Part shown: in pieces, positions 1-11,500 of the stretch
Position numbering within the stretch: the stretch's first letter is position 1
Layout of the letters: each line of letters begins with the position of its first letter
Origin: Glossina fuscipes
Taxonomy: Eukaryota > Arthropoda > Insecta > Diptera > Glossinidae
Assembly (NCBI RefSeq): GCF_014805625.2
Contig: NW_023998564.1
Coordinates: forward strand, 1,740,855 to 1,804,854
DNA: 64,000 nucleotides
Direction of reading: 5' to 3'
Made by a program: the position numbers and the translations under genes
The notes under the pieces: generated by a model
What the model was told of the DNA's origin: nothing
The model's database searches: none
Seen by the model: the letters and a program-made list of their open reading frames with translations, nothing else

Positions 1-39
1 AAGATTGCTGACATGAAATTGGAATTGAGAAAAACTTAC

Positions 40-2382
40 TCTTAAATCTTGAGCCCTTTTAAATGCCTTCTCACAAAGGGTACATTTGAATTTTCTGGCA
101 CATTCGTGATTATGATAGATATGTCTTCGAAGAGCTCTGGCTGTGGAAGAGGTTTTATTGCATATATGACAGCGGTGTTCAATGTTAGTATCTTCATGTA
201 AACTCTTCATATGCTGCTTAAGTCCGGATAAATGGCGCAGCCAAGTGCCACATATTTCGCATTGTTGGGGCTCGGGTGGTGGCTTCGGTTTGTCCGAATG
301 TTCTATTTCATTATGCTTTTTAAGACTGTATCCACTCTTTAGTGTTTTGCCACATTTATCACATATAACTGAACTTTGTGGATCATGTGAGTATTTCAAA
401 TGTTCCTTCAATTTACGATCGGTCGGTAATCTGGAAAAGAAGGGACAAACCATGGAATATGGTCATAAATTTCTTTTAAATAATTTAAAAACTTACAAAA
501 CATTCAAGCATCCAATGTGGTATATGTATGTGTTTTCTTTTTTTTTCATAACTATTCAATTTTCTAACTTCCACACCAACACAAAGCACAAACATTATTC
601 CACTTTAAAATAATTGTATGAATAACTTATTCTTTTTCAACAGGTTTCAAATTGATGAACAGACAAAATTTAATGGCAAGTTTTTTTCTTATGGTGTGAT
701 ATGGTACTTACTTTTTCTTGCATTCCGGGCATTCGAATTTGAATTCCTCTTTCGGTACATGCTTTGCGAAGGAATGGTGTTCGAATGATGCTTTTGAAGA
801 GAAGGTTTTCGGGCACTTGTCGCATTGAAATGTTTTCTTATATTTGGATGGACGCGGATTGGGTAGATGTGTGTTCTCATGTGTTTCCAATTGCTTCGAG
901 TCTAGGCACGTTTTATTGCAGCTGCTACATTTGAAATGATCGGGATTCCAATGCACATACACATGTTCTGCAAGTGTTTTACGGGTAATAAATCTTCTAC
1001 CACAACATTCCACGAAGCCATGATCATCGTTATGCGAGATGCGAAAATGAGCTCGCATATCGCCAAAACAACGTACGAGAAGTTGACATTTCGGACATCG
1101 CATGTTATCGTAAAATTTAGCAATAACGGTATCGTACTCAGCTTGTTGAGCATTACGGGCTTCGATCTCTTCGCGGGTCATACGCTTTGGAGGCACTAAC
1201 GGTTTAGGATGTTTACGATATTTTTTAGGTTTTACAGCTATTTTTCGATAGATTATGGCATATTTGTCATTAGGTTTCTCCTCCGGCCAACTGGCATCTG
1301 TGTCATCGTCCGTATCACTCGTCGATTGGGAAGAGTCCTCAGAGTCGACGTCATTCACAAAATTCTCATAGTCGTCATTGCAAACGAGATTGTTCTTAAG
1401 ATAATCTTTATCTTCTTGTTCATGCTTTTGCTCCAATTTAACATTTTCCTCTAGTGGAATTGGGATTGACGTCTGATCTTCTTCCAAGAAAGTATCCAAT
1501 AGCTCGTTTTTAATATTCTTTTCTTCTAGTAGTTGCGATTTTTTTGTATTACCCTTAGTAGCCGTAACAGACAATTTAACTTTTGCTTTGTCTGCCTCGG
1601 TTTTACGAGGCCTACCTCGCTTTTTTACCATAACATTTGTGTTTTGTACATTATCGTCTACAATAACATTTAAGGAATTATTAATTACACTGTCGTTATC
1701 AGTCTTTGCAGATTCTGTTGCAGGAAGATCCGTGTCGGCAAATATATCGTGGCTGGGCTCAATATTAAGTTCAATAGACAACTCGCGTTTAATACGTTTA
1801 TTACACGTTTCTTTATCTGATAATATGTCATGCATTTGCTGACGATTCCGTCTTGAAGCGCGCAGAGATCGCTCACTTAGGTTTGGAATTTCTTCTATTA
1901 TTTCGATTTGTGGAAGTAGGTCTAAATCATTAACTTCAACCTTAACCTCCGTATCAAAGATGTTTTCGGCTAAATTATTTGCCAATTTAATTGTTTCATC
2001 AGTACAAGAAATTCGCTCAGATTTCAGTTTCAACTCATGAGGTAACAGATCGTCGACAATCACGGTTTTCGATTCCAATTGGTGATGAGCTTCTACTACC
2101 CGCACATACAGAGCATGAAAATCTCTTATAACATTCCAACAATTCCTGCATACCTGCTGAATGGATGCACAATTCCTTTTAGGCTGAGAATAAGAAATTA
2201 TATGAAAATTAAATTTTTCTCTCCAATGACTTGTGTATTACAATTTAGTGTACCTTTAACCAGAAATGTTTATCTATAATACTGCTTATATTCAAACGCA
2301 AACCTTCTTCCGAAAATATATCAATAAACTTCTCACCCGGTATTGAGGAATTCGCTTTTTCTAAGCACAAAATACAAAACAT
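40..2382 (-). CDS. ZAD-C2H2 zinc-finger protein, grauzone-like, copy 1 (3' exon missing)
   Basis: Probable DNA-binding transcription factor of the insect ZAD family, nearest in style to Drosophila Grauzone. Exons on the minus strand: 2382-2254 (43 codons), 2183-712, 430-40; the last exon lies beyond the left edge, since a GT donor sits at 39-34. Intron phases are 0, 2 and 0 and all splices keep frame. The N-terminus holds the ZAD zinc cysteines CILC (exon 1) and CRNC (exon 2), with the HFW motif typical of grauzone-like ZADs. The exon 2 middle is acidic, with an AT-hook-like KRGRPRK. About nine C2H2 fingers follow; the fifth is split by intron 2 and the ninth by intron 3. Family role (dimerisation by ZAD, DNA binding by fingers) is established knowledge; targets are unknown. 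Start chosen because the ATG immediately precedes the first ZAD cysteine pair. Confidence 0.85.
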
Positions 2383-2733
2383 CTTTATTATACACTTGAC
2401 TGCTTAACTATCATTTATTAAGCCACTCATAAGAAGACCAATTATATTTTAAAAAATTCTTCGATTTTTAGAATAATTCGATCTTTACATTGGTCAAAAC
2501 AAGCCACAAAATATTAAAAAAATATCAAAGCTATCAGATGATAATAGCGGCGCTAATGAACAAACATTCCTACTTTTGCAAGCGTAGAAAGGTTTTTGCA
2601 TTTATTTTGCAACTTGTTAATCCTGCTTTTTGATAATTGTGTTGTTGTTGTGTGTTCGGCCAAAAGGGATGCATTGTAACCGATTGTCCACTTGTTAGTT
2701 TAGAAAAGCTCTAAAAGTAAATAGAATTGGGAT
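2383..2733. other. Upstream flank of zinc-finger copy 1
   Basis: AT-rich sequence immediately 5' of the copy 1 start codon and so probably containing its promoter and 5' UTR. I see no open frame, no clear TATA box and no recognisable repeat here. Confidence 0.4.
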
Positions 2734-2840
2734 ATCAGCACATATTAGAGCTAAAGTTTTACGAATATGGCAACACAGCGTCTTGCCTGAGTTTCTTTAG
2801 ACTTTCTCCATTTCTATAATTGGTTATATTAAAACAATCA
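2734..2840 (+). pseudogene. Short CAP-D2-like fragment (HEAT-repeat coding relic)
   Basis: The first ~52 bases match 28619-28670 with about 7 mismatches by eye, and translate as SAHIRAKVLRIWQHSV, like the SYVRSRVLQLF helix of condensin subunit CAP-D2. The reading frame fails after about 25 codons. It is a second, shorter copy of the relic at 28605-29400, ending where the 20-bp minisatellite begins. Confidence 0.5.
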
Positions 2841-2861
2841 TGATTTAAGCAAAATAGACTT

Positions 2862-3043
2862 TTTGGGTCGCAATCTATACTTTTTGGTTGCACGCTATAC
2901 TTTTTGTTTGCAATCTATACTTTTTGGTTGGAGTCTATTTTTTTTTGGTTGCACGCTATACTTTTTGGTTGCACGCTATACTTTTTGGGTCGCAATCTAT
3001 ACTTTTTGGTTGCACGCTATACTTTTTTGGTTGCAAGCCCATT
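2862..3043. repeat. 20-bp minisatellite, about 8-9 units
   Basis: Direct repeats of a unit close to actttttggttgcacgctat, alternating with variants ending in gtcgcaatct. The short open frames rich in F, W and L across it are by-products of the repeat and are not genes. Confidence 0.9.
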
Positions 3044-3832
3044 AGAAAAATTTACCAATACACGTTAACGATATCCCAACAAACAAAGTGATTATTTTTT
3101 TGATGTCGGTTCGAAGTTAAACAAGTGTAGTACAAACACTTTTGAAGAATCACTAGAACTAAGAAACTATTTGTGAGCTATTTGTAATCTTGTAAACAAA
3201 TTTAAGTCTTCGTTTTTCGTCAAACATGGGTTACTATTGCTAATTATATAAGCAATTTTTTCAATTTAAGCTGCTTACGAGCTTCAGCGATTTCGTTTCA
3301 TTTTTCTTAGGAAACACAGCTTTTTTAAAAAACTGGCAATAATAAGCAATTGACAAAAATAAAAGCTATTTATCTGATTGATATCAGATAGAGTATGTAT
3401 AAGTGCTTAGGCATAATAATGCGTTATTTTTATTTTCGGGATGTGACTTCAATTTTGTCGAACTTTTCAGAGATACTCTGGACATTGACAAATTATACGA
3501 GACAAATTGTTTGCTTAATTTATGTTTATTTTGTACGTTCTTACGTTCTTTTGATGTTGTACGGTTTAAAACTTTGCTTTACACTCTATATTAATTTATA
3601 AGGAATGAAAAGCAAGCAATAAAAGGGATTTATCTACAATATTAAACGTATTTGTCAAGTCCAAATGTTAAAGTAATTCTTTTGCTTTGTTTTATTGAGT
3701 GAGTGAATTTCTTCTCCCTGCTCCTTTTAAAGTCATTTTTCTTAATTTTTTTTATCATTAATCAATCATTTTCGCAGTTTTTTTGTCGAGGTCCATTAAT
3801 GTTCGAATATTTCCTCTGATAATTACCCGTAT
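3044..3832. other. AT-rich intergenic stretch
   Basis: No coding signal, no transposon similarity to the other families in the window and no obvious tandem structure. Short frames at 3395-3601 lack any motif. Confidence 0.4.
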
Positions 3833-3955
3833 GCGAACTTCGAATTTCACAACTTGAGGGACTAAGTAAATGAGCGAACTTCGAATTTAACAACTTGAGA
3901 GAATAAGTGAATGAGCGAACTTCGAATTTCATAACTTGAGGGAGTAAGTAAATGC
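3833..3955. repeat. 41-bp tandem repeat, three units
   Basis: Units start at 3833, 3874 and 3915, each opening gcgaacttcgaattt and containing aacttgag. Divergence between units is only a few bases. Confidence 0.9.
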
Positions 3956-4099
3956 GCGGCGCGTTCGTTTAATATTTTGCCGTAAATATTTGTAAATATT
4001 AACCATAAGCACATATTCATTCATCTATATATGTGCCTGTTTCTTAATTGATCTTATATTTAATTTTATTTATTTTTTTGCTTCTTTATAATACATTTT

Positions 4100-5461
4100 A
4101 AGTAATTTTGTAATTTTCCAAAATATATTGAGAACCGTATACAAACATTTGGAAATAGAATGTTAAAACATTGTACTGGACCGACCCCTAAAACCCCCAA
4201 AATATTCTCAATGTCATTTCTGGTGGTGGTCCGTTTCCGCAAGAGCTCGTTCGTGTTACTTAACGTCAAAATAAGGAATCCTTCCTTTTTTTAGAAAGTG
4301 ATTATCTCTCAGTGATTCTCTCTCTGGCCGTTGCAAATTTTGTTATCAAAAACTGCGTTATATTTTTGACGGGATAAATTAAATTCCCTCTAAACTTTTT
4401 TACCAACAATTATAGACTCTTCACGAACTTTCTTGAATCGATTTTTACCTCAAACCAAAACGTCAATTTCTCATGTTTGAGGATCGTATGCTAAGCTAGT
4501 TCTTTATTATAACAACGCCTATGATATACTGACGATTCCGTCAGACATAATGTATCTAGTTTCTTGGAGGAATTATCCTCGACTTTTGCTATTAAGGTGA
4601 CTATTACTAATGGTATCAAGAGAATTGTTATTTTTTCGGATGGCAAGTCAGCCCTATTTCTAAAAAATGAAAGAAAGGGGAAAAAACAGTAAGTGTTTGA
4701 TATACACAGGATGTTACATGAATCTCAAGTGGGTGACTACCACCCTGTTTGGGTTCTTGGTCACTGCGGCTTTTTTTTAAATAGAAAAACCGACTTTCAT
4801 CCAAAAAAAGCTCGTGTTTATGGGACAATCTTGTCCCTCTCAACAAAACAATACGGGCAATTTGCAACGACATCTTTCAACAACTAAATGATGAATTTAA
4901 AGAAATTGCGCGTGTTAAGTCCAATCGCCTTTTGTATGAAATAAATTAAACATTTCAATTCAAACAGCTTTCAGGAGCTTTCTTTAATTTCCGGGAAATC
5001 AAAATTCTTTATATACTTACGAACGGTCATACTTATGATAAAGCATATCTAAGAATGATTCGTGCTATACCATATGACATTTGCGAAGTTTGCAATATTA
5101 TCAAGTCTACTGAGCATGTATAAGAGGTTCTTTTAGTTTCTTCGAGTTATGTAAGAGTCTTTTCGATCTCTTTTCAGCAAAAAATTTTTGCGTTCAATCA
5201 TTTTTTATTGCTATAACATTCCCTAGCCAAAGTTTGCAACACTGTTTTTTTTCACGTGACTTTGAACAACTCAACATTCGACAATTACATACACATGTAC
5301 AGTTGCACTTAACATATCGGCTTTAGCTGTTATGGCCGCTTTTCTTTATTGTGTTTTATATATAATTTTTACCCATAACTACGACTGTTTATTATCTGCA
5401 CATATAAGTCACAAATTTATTGGCTTGGTTCGTCTTAGCTTAATATCGCAAAAAAAAAAAA
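4100..5461 (+). mobile_element. 5'-truncated I-like non-LTR retrotransposon copy (old)
   Basis: Corresponds to the 3' part of the I-like element seen in full at 38361-43835: the end of the reverse transcriptase, then decayed RNase H (segments around 4600-4790 translate like the RNase H strands ending HCGFF), the C-terminal region (4900-5120) and the 3' UTR with the conserved 'cacaaattta ttggctt' end. A 12-A tail occupies 5450-5461. Many frameshifts make it non-functional. It is the most diverged copy here and preserves seven codons between RT and RNase H that younger copies lack. It ends 24 bases before the POP1 start codon. Confidence 0.85.
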
Positions 5462-5485
5462 CTTTTTTTGATATCGAAGTGTGAA

Positions 5486-8152
5486 ATGGTGACTAAAAAA
5501 ATGGAATATGACACCAGTTTAGTAGGTTCCCACATGCCAACTTTCCAATATGCCGCATCTGTTCTTAAAGAAATGATAGATTTGGTGAAAAGCGTCCAGC
5601 ATCCTACTTCCAATAAATTAGTATTTCAAACGCTACCGAAGCGTATGAGAAGACGAGCAATGTCTCACCATCCCAAACGGTTACCGAGGAAATACAGAAC
5701 GGCTCATATTGCACAAATGTCGAAATCTGGAAGACCGCAGCAAGTTAATAGGCCGTCGCGTAAATATCGAAGAAGACCGCGAAATCTATTGGCAGATTAT
5801 TTGCGGCGTCAACGTAAGCACAAATGGCTGGAAACTCATATATGGCATGCGAAACGCTTTCATATGATCGAAAGATGGGGATATCGGTTACCTTATGGTA
5901 GTTGCGATAAAACGTTTCGTGCATGTTACAGGGCTTCAGCAGAGCACTGCTTATTGCAAGACATCTCTTTTTATGCTTGCATTGAAATGAGAGGTCTCCT
6001 TGAAGACTTGGAAAAAGGTTTTGAGCACTTAACTAGCCAACACATCGGTTTAAGAATAACAGCGAGCACATTTGTGAATGGTCGTAGGGAAGGTAGCGTT
6101 GATTTATTTAAATACAAAGAATATCCTTTTAAAGCTCTAGGTAGGGTTAACTTTTTGTGGCGTCCATTAACGCAAGGTCAAAAACAAGAGCAAAACTTGA
6201 ACAGAGTATTGTGGTTATGGATGCATCCCAGTTCCTCCCATTGCATAGTAGAAGAACTTATTAAAGTATTTGAACTAAAATCCGCAAAAATTACGAAAAT
6301 TCCTTTAGGCATTGAGGATGAGAATCCAAAAATTGACGGCTCTTCAAAGATGTCTGCGAAAATTCAGAGACGGTTGAAATTCATGACTAAATTTACGGTC
6401 AGGCAAAATATTCCTACCTATAAAAACAATCTTGCAACAATCGAATTAAGGGAATTGAGCGGCACGATAAATCGTTTTCGTTTGACGGGACCTCTAGCTC
6501 AAAGGGTTTTAAGCCATGCTTTTAAAGTGAAAGATTTCGATCGTTTAATAAATGCGAAGAAAACGTGGGTCGGAGATTTGTTAGGAGAACAAACATTTCT
6601 TGATACTTACAAGCAGCAACAGCAATATTGGGAAAAATGCCAGAAACTTTTAACGTCTCCATCACAATTATTATCTAACATGGTGTTGGCGTTGTGTATT
6701 GAAGATCCTCGTCTGCATCGCCCAAAAAAGCGTACCAAAGCCATCAGTAAAACAAAATCCGATTATAACGAAGATCTTGAAGAACTCTTAGTCGATATGC
6801 CTTCTGCTCTAAGTGAATCTTCTTTATGGGAACAATGCATACGGGATCGTGTATCCAATGAAATGGTAACATCTCATTCCTATTATGGGTTAAGGGAAAA
6901 GCAAGCTATTGTTCCGGGGCAACCCTGCCAATTTGAGGATGCATTGCAACCTATTCCTGTTTTATTGATTCAACGCCCAGGTTCCCAGCGTAGTAACTTC
7001 GTACGTCTTGGTTATGGTTGTGGCTGGGATGTTATTGCCCCAGCTGGTTATGGTTTACATATATGGTTGTCTTGTATCATGTGGGGTGCTCGACCAGGAG
7101 GATTAAGAGAGTTCGAAACAATAGGCCGAGAAATGGGCATTGAACAACATTCACCGGATACTATTAGTGGCAAGTATATAAAGGCTATATACAATATAAA
7201 TTGCAAGGATTAATTTTCTTCATTATTCCAGGTAGGCGAATGGCTGCCGAACGGTACGTAGAGTTGCGTGATAAATATTTTCGTTTGCCACCCAACAAAC
7301 GCGTCAGCTATCGAAAATTATCCATTCTGTCTCCATTTCGTGCACCTTTCTCAGAGTTAGTGCGTGATTGGAAATCGGATACCACCAATGTGAACGACTT
7401 CTACGTCTTACGAGATCGTTCTAAGCTCAAAGATATTGTTGAATGTATTAAAAGATCAAATCCGGTGAAATTTCCGTCAAGCCTAAAATCGGAATGCCTA
7501 ATTCAATTAAGATTAAGCGTGAAACGTCGAGGAAGTCCAAACAATTTTTCTTTAATTTGTTTGCCTATAAGAAACGATTTTAAACGCAACTTAAAACACA
7601 TCTATTTACGTAGTAATGACCCCGTCTTCACAGAGCCTTTGTTGTCGGACCCCAATGAAAAGGAACGCAAGAAATTTCGATTGCAACATAAAAAGCTATT
7701 AAAGCGTTTAAGAGCTCGAAGGATTAGAGAGAAGCGTAAAAAACAGGTTTGAAAAAATTAATAGCAATTGAATCCATAACTAACTATCTCTACTTTTGCA
7801 TGCACAGGAGACAAGCAATACCAAGGTATACATACGTTCTGCTGGGACGGCTGCAATTTGTGCTGCACAATTTAAGAAAATGTGCGAATTGTGGCTTCCT
7901 GAAGATACTTCCACATTATATACCGTACGTAAGCAAGGATGTCGAGACGTTTTTGGTTATCTTACCTCTGTGAATTTCTGCCTAAGCGAAGGTACAGTAG
8001 GTGGTATAGGATACGTAACGGCAGAGGGACTAAAAAGTTTGCTTAAACTTTGTCAGAAATGTCATCTAAAGGAGCCCATGTGCTTAGTACGTCCAAACAA
8101 TAGCCGGCATTACCGTTTTGCTACATTCAAAGTAAATTTAGATGTTTGGTGA
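5486..8152 (+). CDS. Pop1: Ribonuclease P/MRP protein subunit POP1
   Basis: POP1 is the largest protein of RNase P and RNase MRP; it stabilises the catalytic RNA that trims tRNA 5' leaders and processes rRNA in the nucleus and nucleolus. Exons: 5486-7173, 7236-7746, 7808-8152. Together they make exactly 848 codons including the TGA stop, 847 residues, somewhat shorter than the human protein (about 1024). Residues ~45-145 show the basic POP1 domain, including WLETHIWHAKRFHM. The POPLD domain lies around residues 505-560 (GWDVIAPAGYGLHIWL, then GGLREFE). The C-terminal exons carry the RNA-binding tail. The first ATG in frame is at 5486; a second at 5504 is possible. Intron 1 uses donor 7174 and acceptor AG 7234-7235, which avoids a stop created by the nearer AG at 7230-7231. 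Upstream lies a retrotransposon 3' end, so the promoter or first non-coding exon is unclear. Confidence 0.92.
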
Positions 8153-8218
8153 TTTCGACTATCTCGTTAAGTTTGGCAAGAGTGTTAATGAAAAAAGAAA
8201 AAAATATAATATTTTTAT

Positions 8219-9336
8219 TTACCTACACCTGATCGAAAATTCGCTCTTTGTTATAACGTCGCCTCTTTTATGTAGCATTAAATGTCTGTAAATCTTCACA
8301 GTCTGCCTAAATACAGAGCTATGTACTCGATTAAATGTAGGGCCACATTTAAGTGCCACTTTAAGAGGATTGAAGAATGCAGAGATGAACGCACGTGTCG
8401 TGAGATATGGAGGGTCTTGAAGTTTGGTCTTATCAACAACCCACAGAGGATTACAGCTAAAAGAACTACTTGTGCTACACCCCAAGGAATAAACGGACGG
8501 ACGAACTGCACTTACCGAACGAGCAGATTATAAGCCATTGTGGGCTTTACCCCACCTAAGGTCTACTATGTATTTATATATGATAAGTTTGTCACAATTC
8601 AAGCAAGCACAAAGAACGCCGTATTACGTATTTACAAAACCGCGTATTATCTCTCATCGTATCATAACATATATTTACCTTGAACGCCTTTGATCTTTTA
8701 AAGGCGTTTTCACATATGTTACATTTAAGTGTGCAGGCCAGTATATATTTACTAAGCCGTTCATGGGATTGCAAAATTGGTGACACTTCCGAATATGTTG
8801 GACATGTTTGTTCTTGCGCTGCACGCTTTTTGTGATGCATAGGTTAGTGATGCTTAAGGCCGGTCTGACGGTCGGTCACCAAGATGGCAAATAACTTGCA
8901 TGTACCGCTCAAATAGATCACGATTACTAATACATCATCCACAAATATCACAAATATCACGCTCCTTGCTCCGATAAACTTTTCGAAAATGGTCTGTTAA
9001 ACGATTTTTGTCGCCGTGACTGTAAAAAAAACCCTGTAGTTATAACTTATATATTGACTATAAGTACCTTTTTACCTTTTCCCTCCCTCTGTGCACACAA
9101 ACTGCTGTTGATCCTTTGAAAGATGGGTAATCGAATGCGATTTTAGTGCTGTCGCCGAGCTAAAGTATTTTACGCAAGTGTCGCATTTATGAATTCTTTC
9201 TTTTACATTAGTGTAATTTATAATGAACTTCCATATACCGTTGATCAGCCAAGACTGGGCCGCAAATGTCACACGTGAAATGATCGCATGTGATCTATCA
9301 GGTAACAACGATTAAAAAATTTCTTATTACAGCACA
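8219..9336 (-). pseudogene. Decayed fourth grauzone-like zinc-finger gene
   Basis: Read on the minus strand, remnants follow the exon order of copies 2 and 3. The exon 2 end (about 9336-9072) has finger pieces CCNKKFFNRCYLIDH, CDTCVKYFSSATALKSH and ending CTEGGK at a former donor. Exon 3 (about 9019-8680) begins after a T-rich acceptor, with DKNRLTDHFRKVYRS, DICDICG and CNICENAFKRS. A possible exon 4 (about 8310-8219) contains HLMLHKRGDVIT. Stops and frameshifts interrupt every exon, and the ZAD and linker parts are missing, cut off near 9336 where repeat and retrotransposon sequence starts. Not expressed as an intact protein. Confidence 0.75.
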
Positions 9337-9445
9337 GAGGTATGGAAATTGGAATGAAAAAGATATGAAATCAAAGAGAGGTATGCAAATTCGGTTGGAA
9401 AACATGAAATTGCTAATAATTCAAAAAGAGGTATGGAAATTCGAT
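9337..9445 (+). repeat. Purine-rich degenerate repeat
   Basis: The phrase gaggtatggaaattgg recurs three times (about 9336, 9378 and 9429) within purine-rich sequence between the zinc-finger relic and the I-like copy. Origin unknown. Confidence 0.5.
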
Positions 9446-10557
9446 TATTTCATAGTCGCAACAATTCCGTTAAGAAAATAGAAAATTTCATTTCACGCAA
9501 CTTCCTTATGGACCGCCTGTCTAAGGTTGATCTTCCTTCCGATTTATCGTCATTTCAAAGTGCCTTTTAGTCTGCTAGAACCAACTTTTCTGATATTGAC
9601 TCCCTCTCACGTAAACCTTGGTGGAACTCTTCGCTGTCCACACTTTTCCGCAAATACCAAGCTGCAAGGAAAAAAATGAGGAAATAAGAGAATGGAATCT
9701 GAAAAAGAATGGCATTATGAAAATGCCTTCGAAGACTCAATTTGGATGTAGCATCATCACAGTCATGACTAACAATCAGTTAGGCTTGCCTCCCAAGAAA
9801 GCTTTCACTGAGTACAAATCGTTAGTCAGGTCATAAGTTGAATTTTCACATTCCATATGTTGCGATTCCCCAAAATATCCTTCAACAGCTAAATGACGAA
9901 TTTAAAGAGCTTGCGCGTGTTAAATTCAATCGCCTTTTCTATAAAATAGATCCCACATTTCAATTTAAACCTTTTTCTGTGGCTTCTTTTAATTTCTGGG
10001 AATCCACAATTCTTTATAGACTCATGAGCTGTCACACTTATGATAAAGTTTATTTAAGAATGATTTGCGCTATACCATGTGATGTTTGTGAAATTTGCAA
10101 TCTTATCGAGTCTGCTGAGCATATAATCTTCAGATGTCGCGGGCTTGATGGCATTAGAGGTTCTTTTAGCTTCTTCAAGTTATGTGATGTTCGCCTCGAT
10201 CTCTTTGCAGCAAAAGATGTACGTCGTCTCGGGGACCTAACTTGCTTTATTAGAAAAACGAATTTATTGTTTTAAATTTTTTTTTTTCTTTTTGCGTTCA
10301 ATGTTTTTCTATTACTTTAGCATTCCTTTTTCAGCCAAAATTTACAACACAGTTTGTTTTTTAACAATTCAACCAGTACGATTACACACACACACACACA
10401 CAATGAAACTTAACATACCGGCTCTAGTTATTACAGCCGCTATATTTTTGTCGCGTGATCTAAAATTACGACTGTTTATTATCTGGACATACAAGCCACA
10501 AATGTATTGGCTTAGTCCATCTCCACTCAACAAACCAAAAACAAAAGAAATAAGATG
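9445..10557 (+). mobile_element. Internally deleted I-like non-LTR copy
   Basis: Begins within the region after the endonuclease (similar to 62210-62270 on the other strand: 'MDRLSKVDLPSDLSS' type peptide at about 9505). It jumps near 9690-9840 to the end of RT and keeps the complete C-terminal domain (9838-10275: HTYDKVYLRMICAIPCDVCEICN, with a CX2C...HX4C-like motif ending IIFRC). The 3' UTR contains a (CA)n run at 10385-10402 and ends in an A-rich tail near 10545. Confidence 0.85.
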
Positions 10558-10559
10558 AA

Positions 10560-10924
10560 GGCCTCTTTCATTTTGCGTGTTATACGTCCGCCACTTTTTT
10601 TTTTTTTAGTTATTAATAAGGCAAATGTCACGTCCACAATTGATAAACCAAGGAACTTTTTTTGTTCGCGGAAATAAAGAGTATAAGTGACGACCATATG
10701 GTAAATTATTCCATCGCTGTTGCCAAGAAAAAACTGAATGCTTCTTGTTGATTGCCCTCAAATTAGGAGAAATAAGAACACGATTATTGAAACAAGATGG
10801 CCTGGAAAACTCAATGTTATCTGCATATAGAATTCATGCCACCAAGAGCCAGACGAGGGCATTTTGCGTTCGATTCCGCATTATTTTAGAAGGTGCTTCT
10901 TTGGCTTGTTCAAAAGTGAACATT
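10560..10924. other. Unassigned flank
   Basis: No gene seen. The phrase ttgcgtgttatacgtccgcc at 10576 recurs with one change at about 12285 (ttgcgtgttatgcgtccgcc), so the 1.7 kb in between may be a unit bounded by direct repeats. Confidence 0.35.
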
Positions 10925-11500
10925 TAAAAAAGATGTTCAGGAATTTTGTCAATGTAAGCAACAGGAGAAAGTTTAGAGTGTAGAACAAATCCTAAGAAGT
11001 CGAAAGTTTTAACAGAAGGAATAGACGACACGTAGATGAGCGACAGAAGTAATCGTGCGGTTTCTCTTTTTTTTGAAAAGACCAAACGTTTGGTCTTGTT
11101 GACTGAAAGTGTGAGTTGAAGTGATTCAAGATGAGAGGAAATAATGTGGAGGGCAGATTGCAAATTGCGCCTACATCAATCTGGATCAGAGTTGGATCTA
11201 AAAATGGCATGATCGTCAGCATAGCCCAGGATTGAGACGTTGTCAGGAAAGAAGTTGAAAATTTTGTTAATCTATAAATTAAAACAACGAGGACGCGATA
11301 CAGGTTCATGAGGACCTGCGAAAGATTTTCTTTATACCACAACATCGTCGTTGTTAATTAACATGGTCTTATAGAGAAAGAGGTCATAAAGAATTTGGTA
11401 GGGAGATTCAAATAGAGAGGAATACAATTGAAGATCTGATTGATTGTTGACAGAATCATTTTTATTCCTCAAAGCATGCGGCCATATCGTCCATGCACTT
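10925..11500 (-). mobile_element. Reverse-transcriptase fragment of a second non-LTR family (family B)
   Basis: On the minus strand the sequence encodes a degraded RT palm: DSVNN (motif A-like, about 11455), a YADD box near 11220 followed by HAIF, then LTLSVNKTKRLVFSKK and FLGFVLH. The same segment occurs on the plus strand at 35775-36190. Frames are broken in several places. It differs from the I-like family, whose box is QYADDFL. Confidence 0.75.

Noticed and set aside
182..613. 143-residue plus-strand frame near the left edge
   Set aside because: It is antisense to exon 3 of zinc-finger copy 1 and to the adjoining intron, with no motif of its own.
936..1842. Plus-strand frames of 80-87 residues
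   Set aside because: Antisense shadows of zinc-finger copy 1 exon 2.
2863..3091. Overlapping open frames rich in F, W, L and C
   Set aside because: They translate the 20-bp minisatellite; three frames are open for the same reason.
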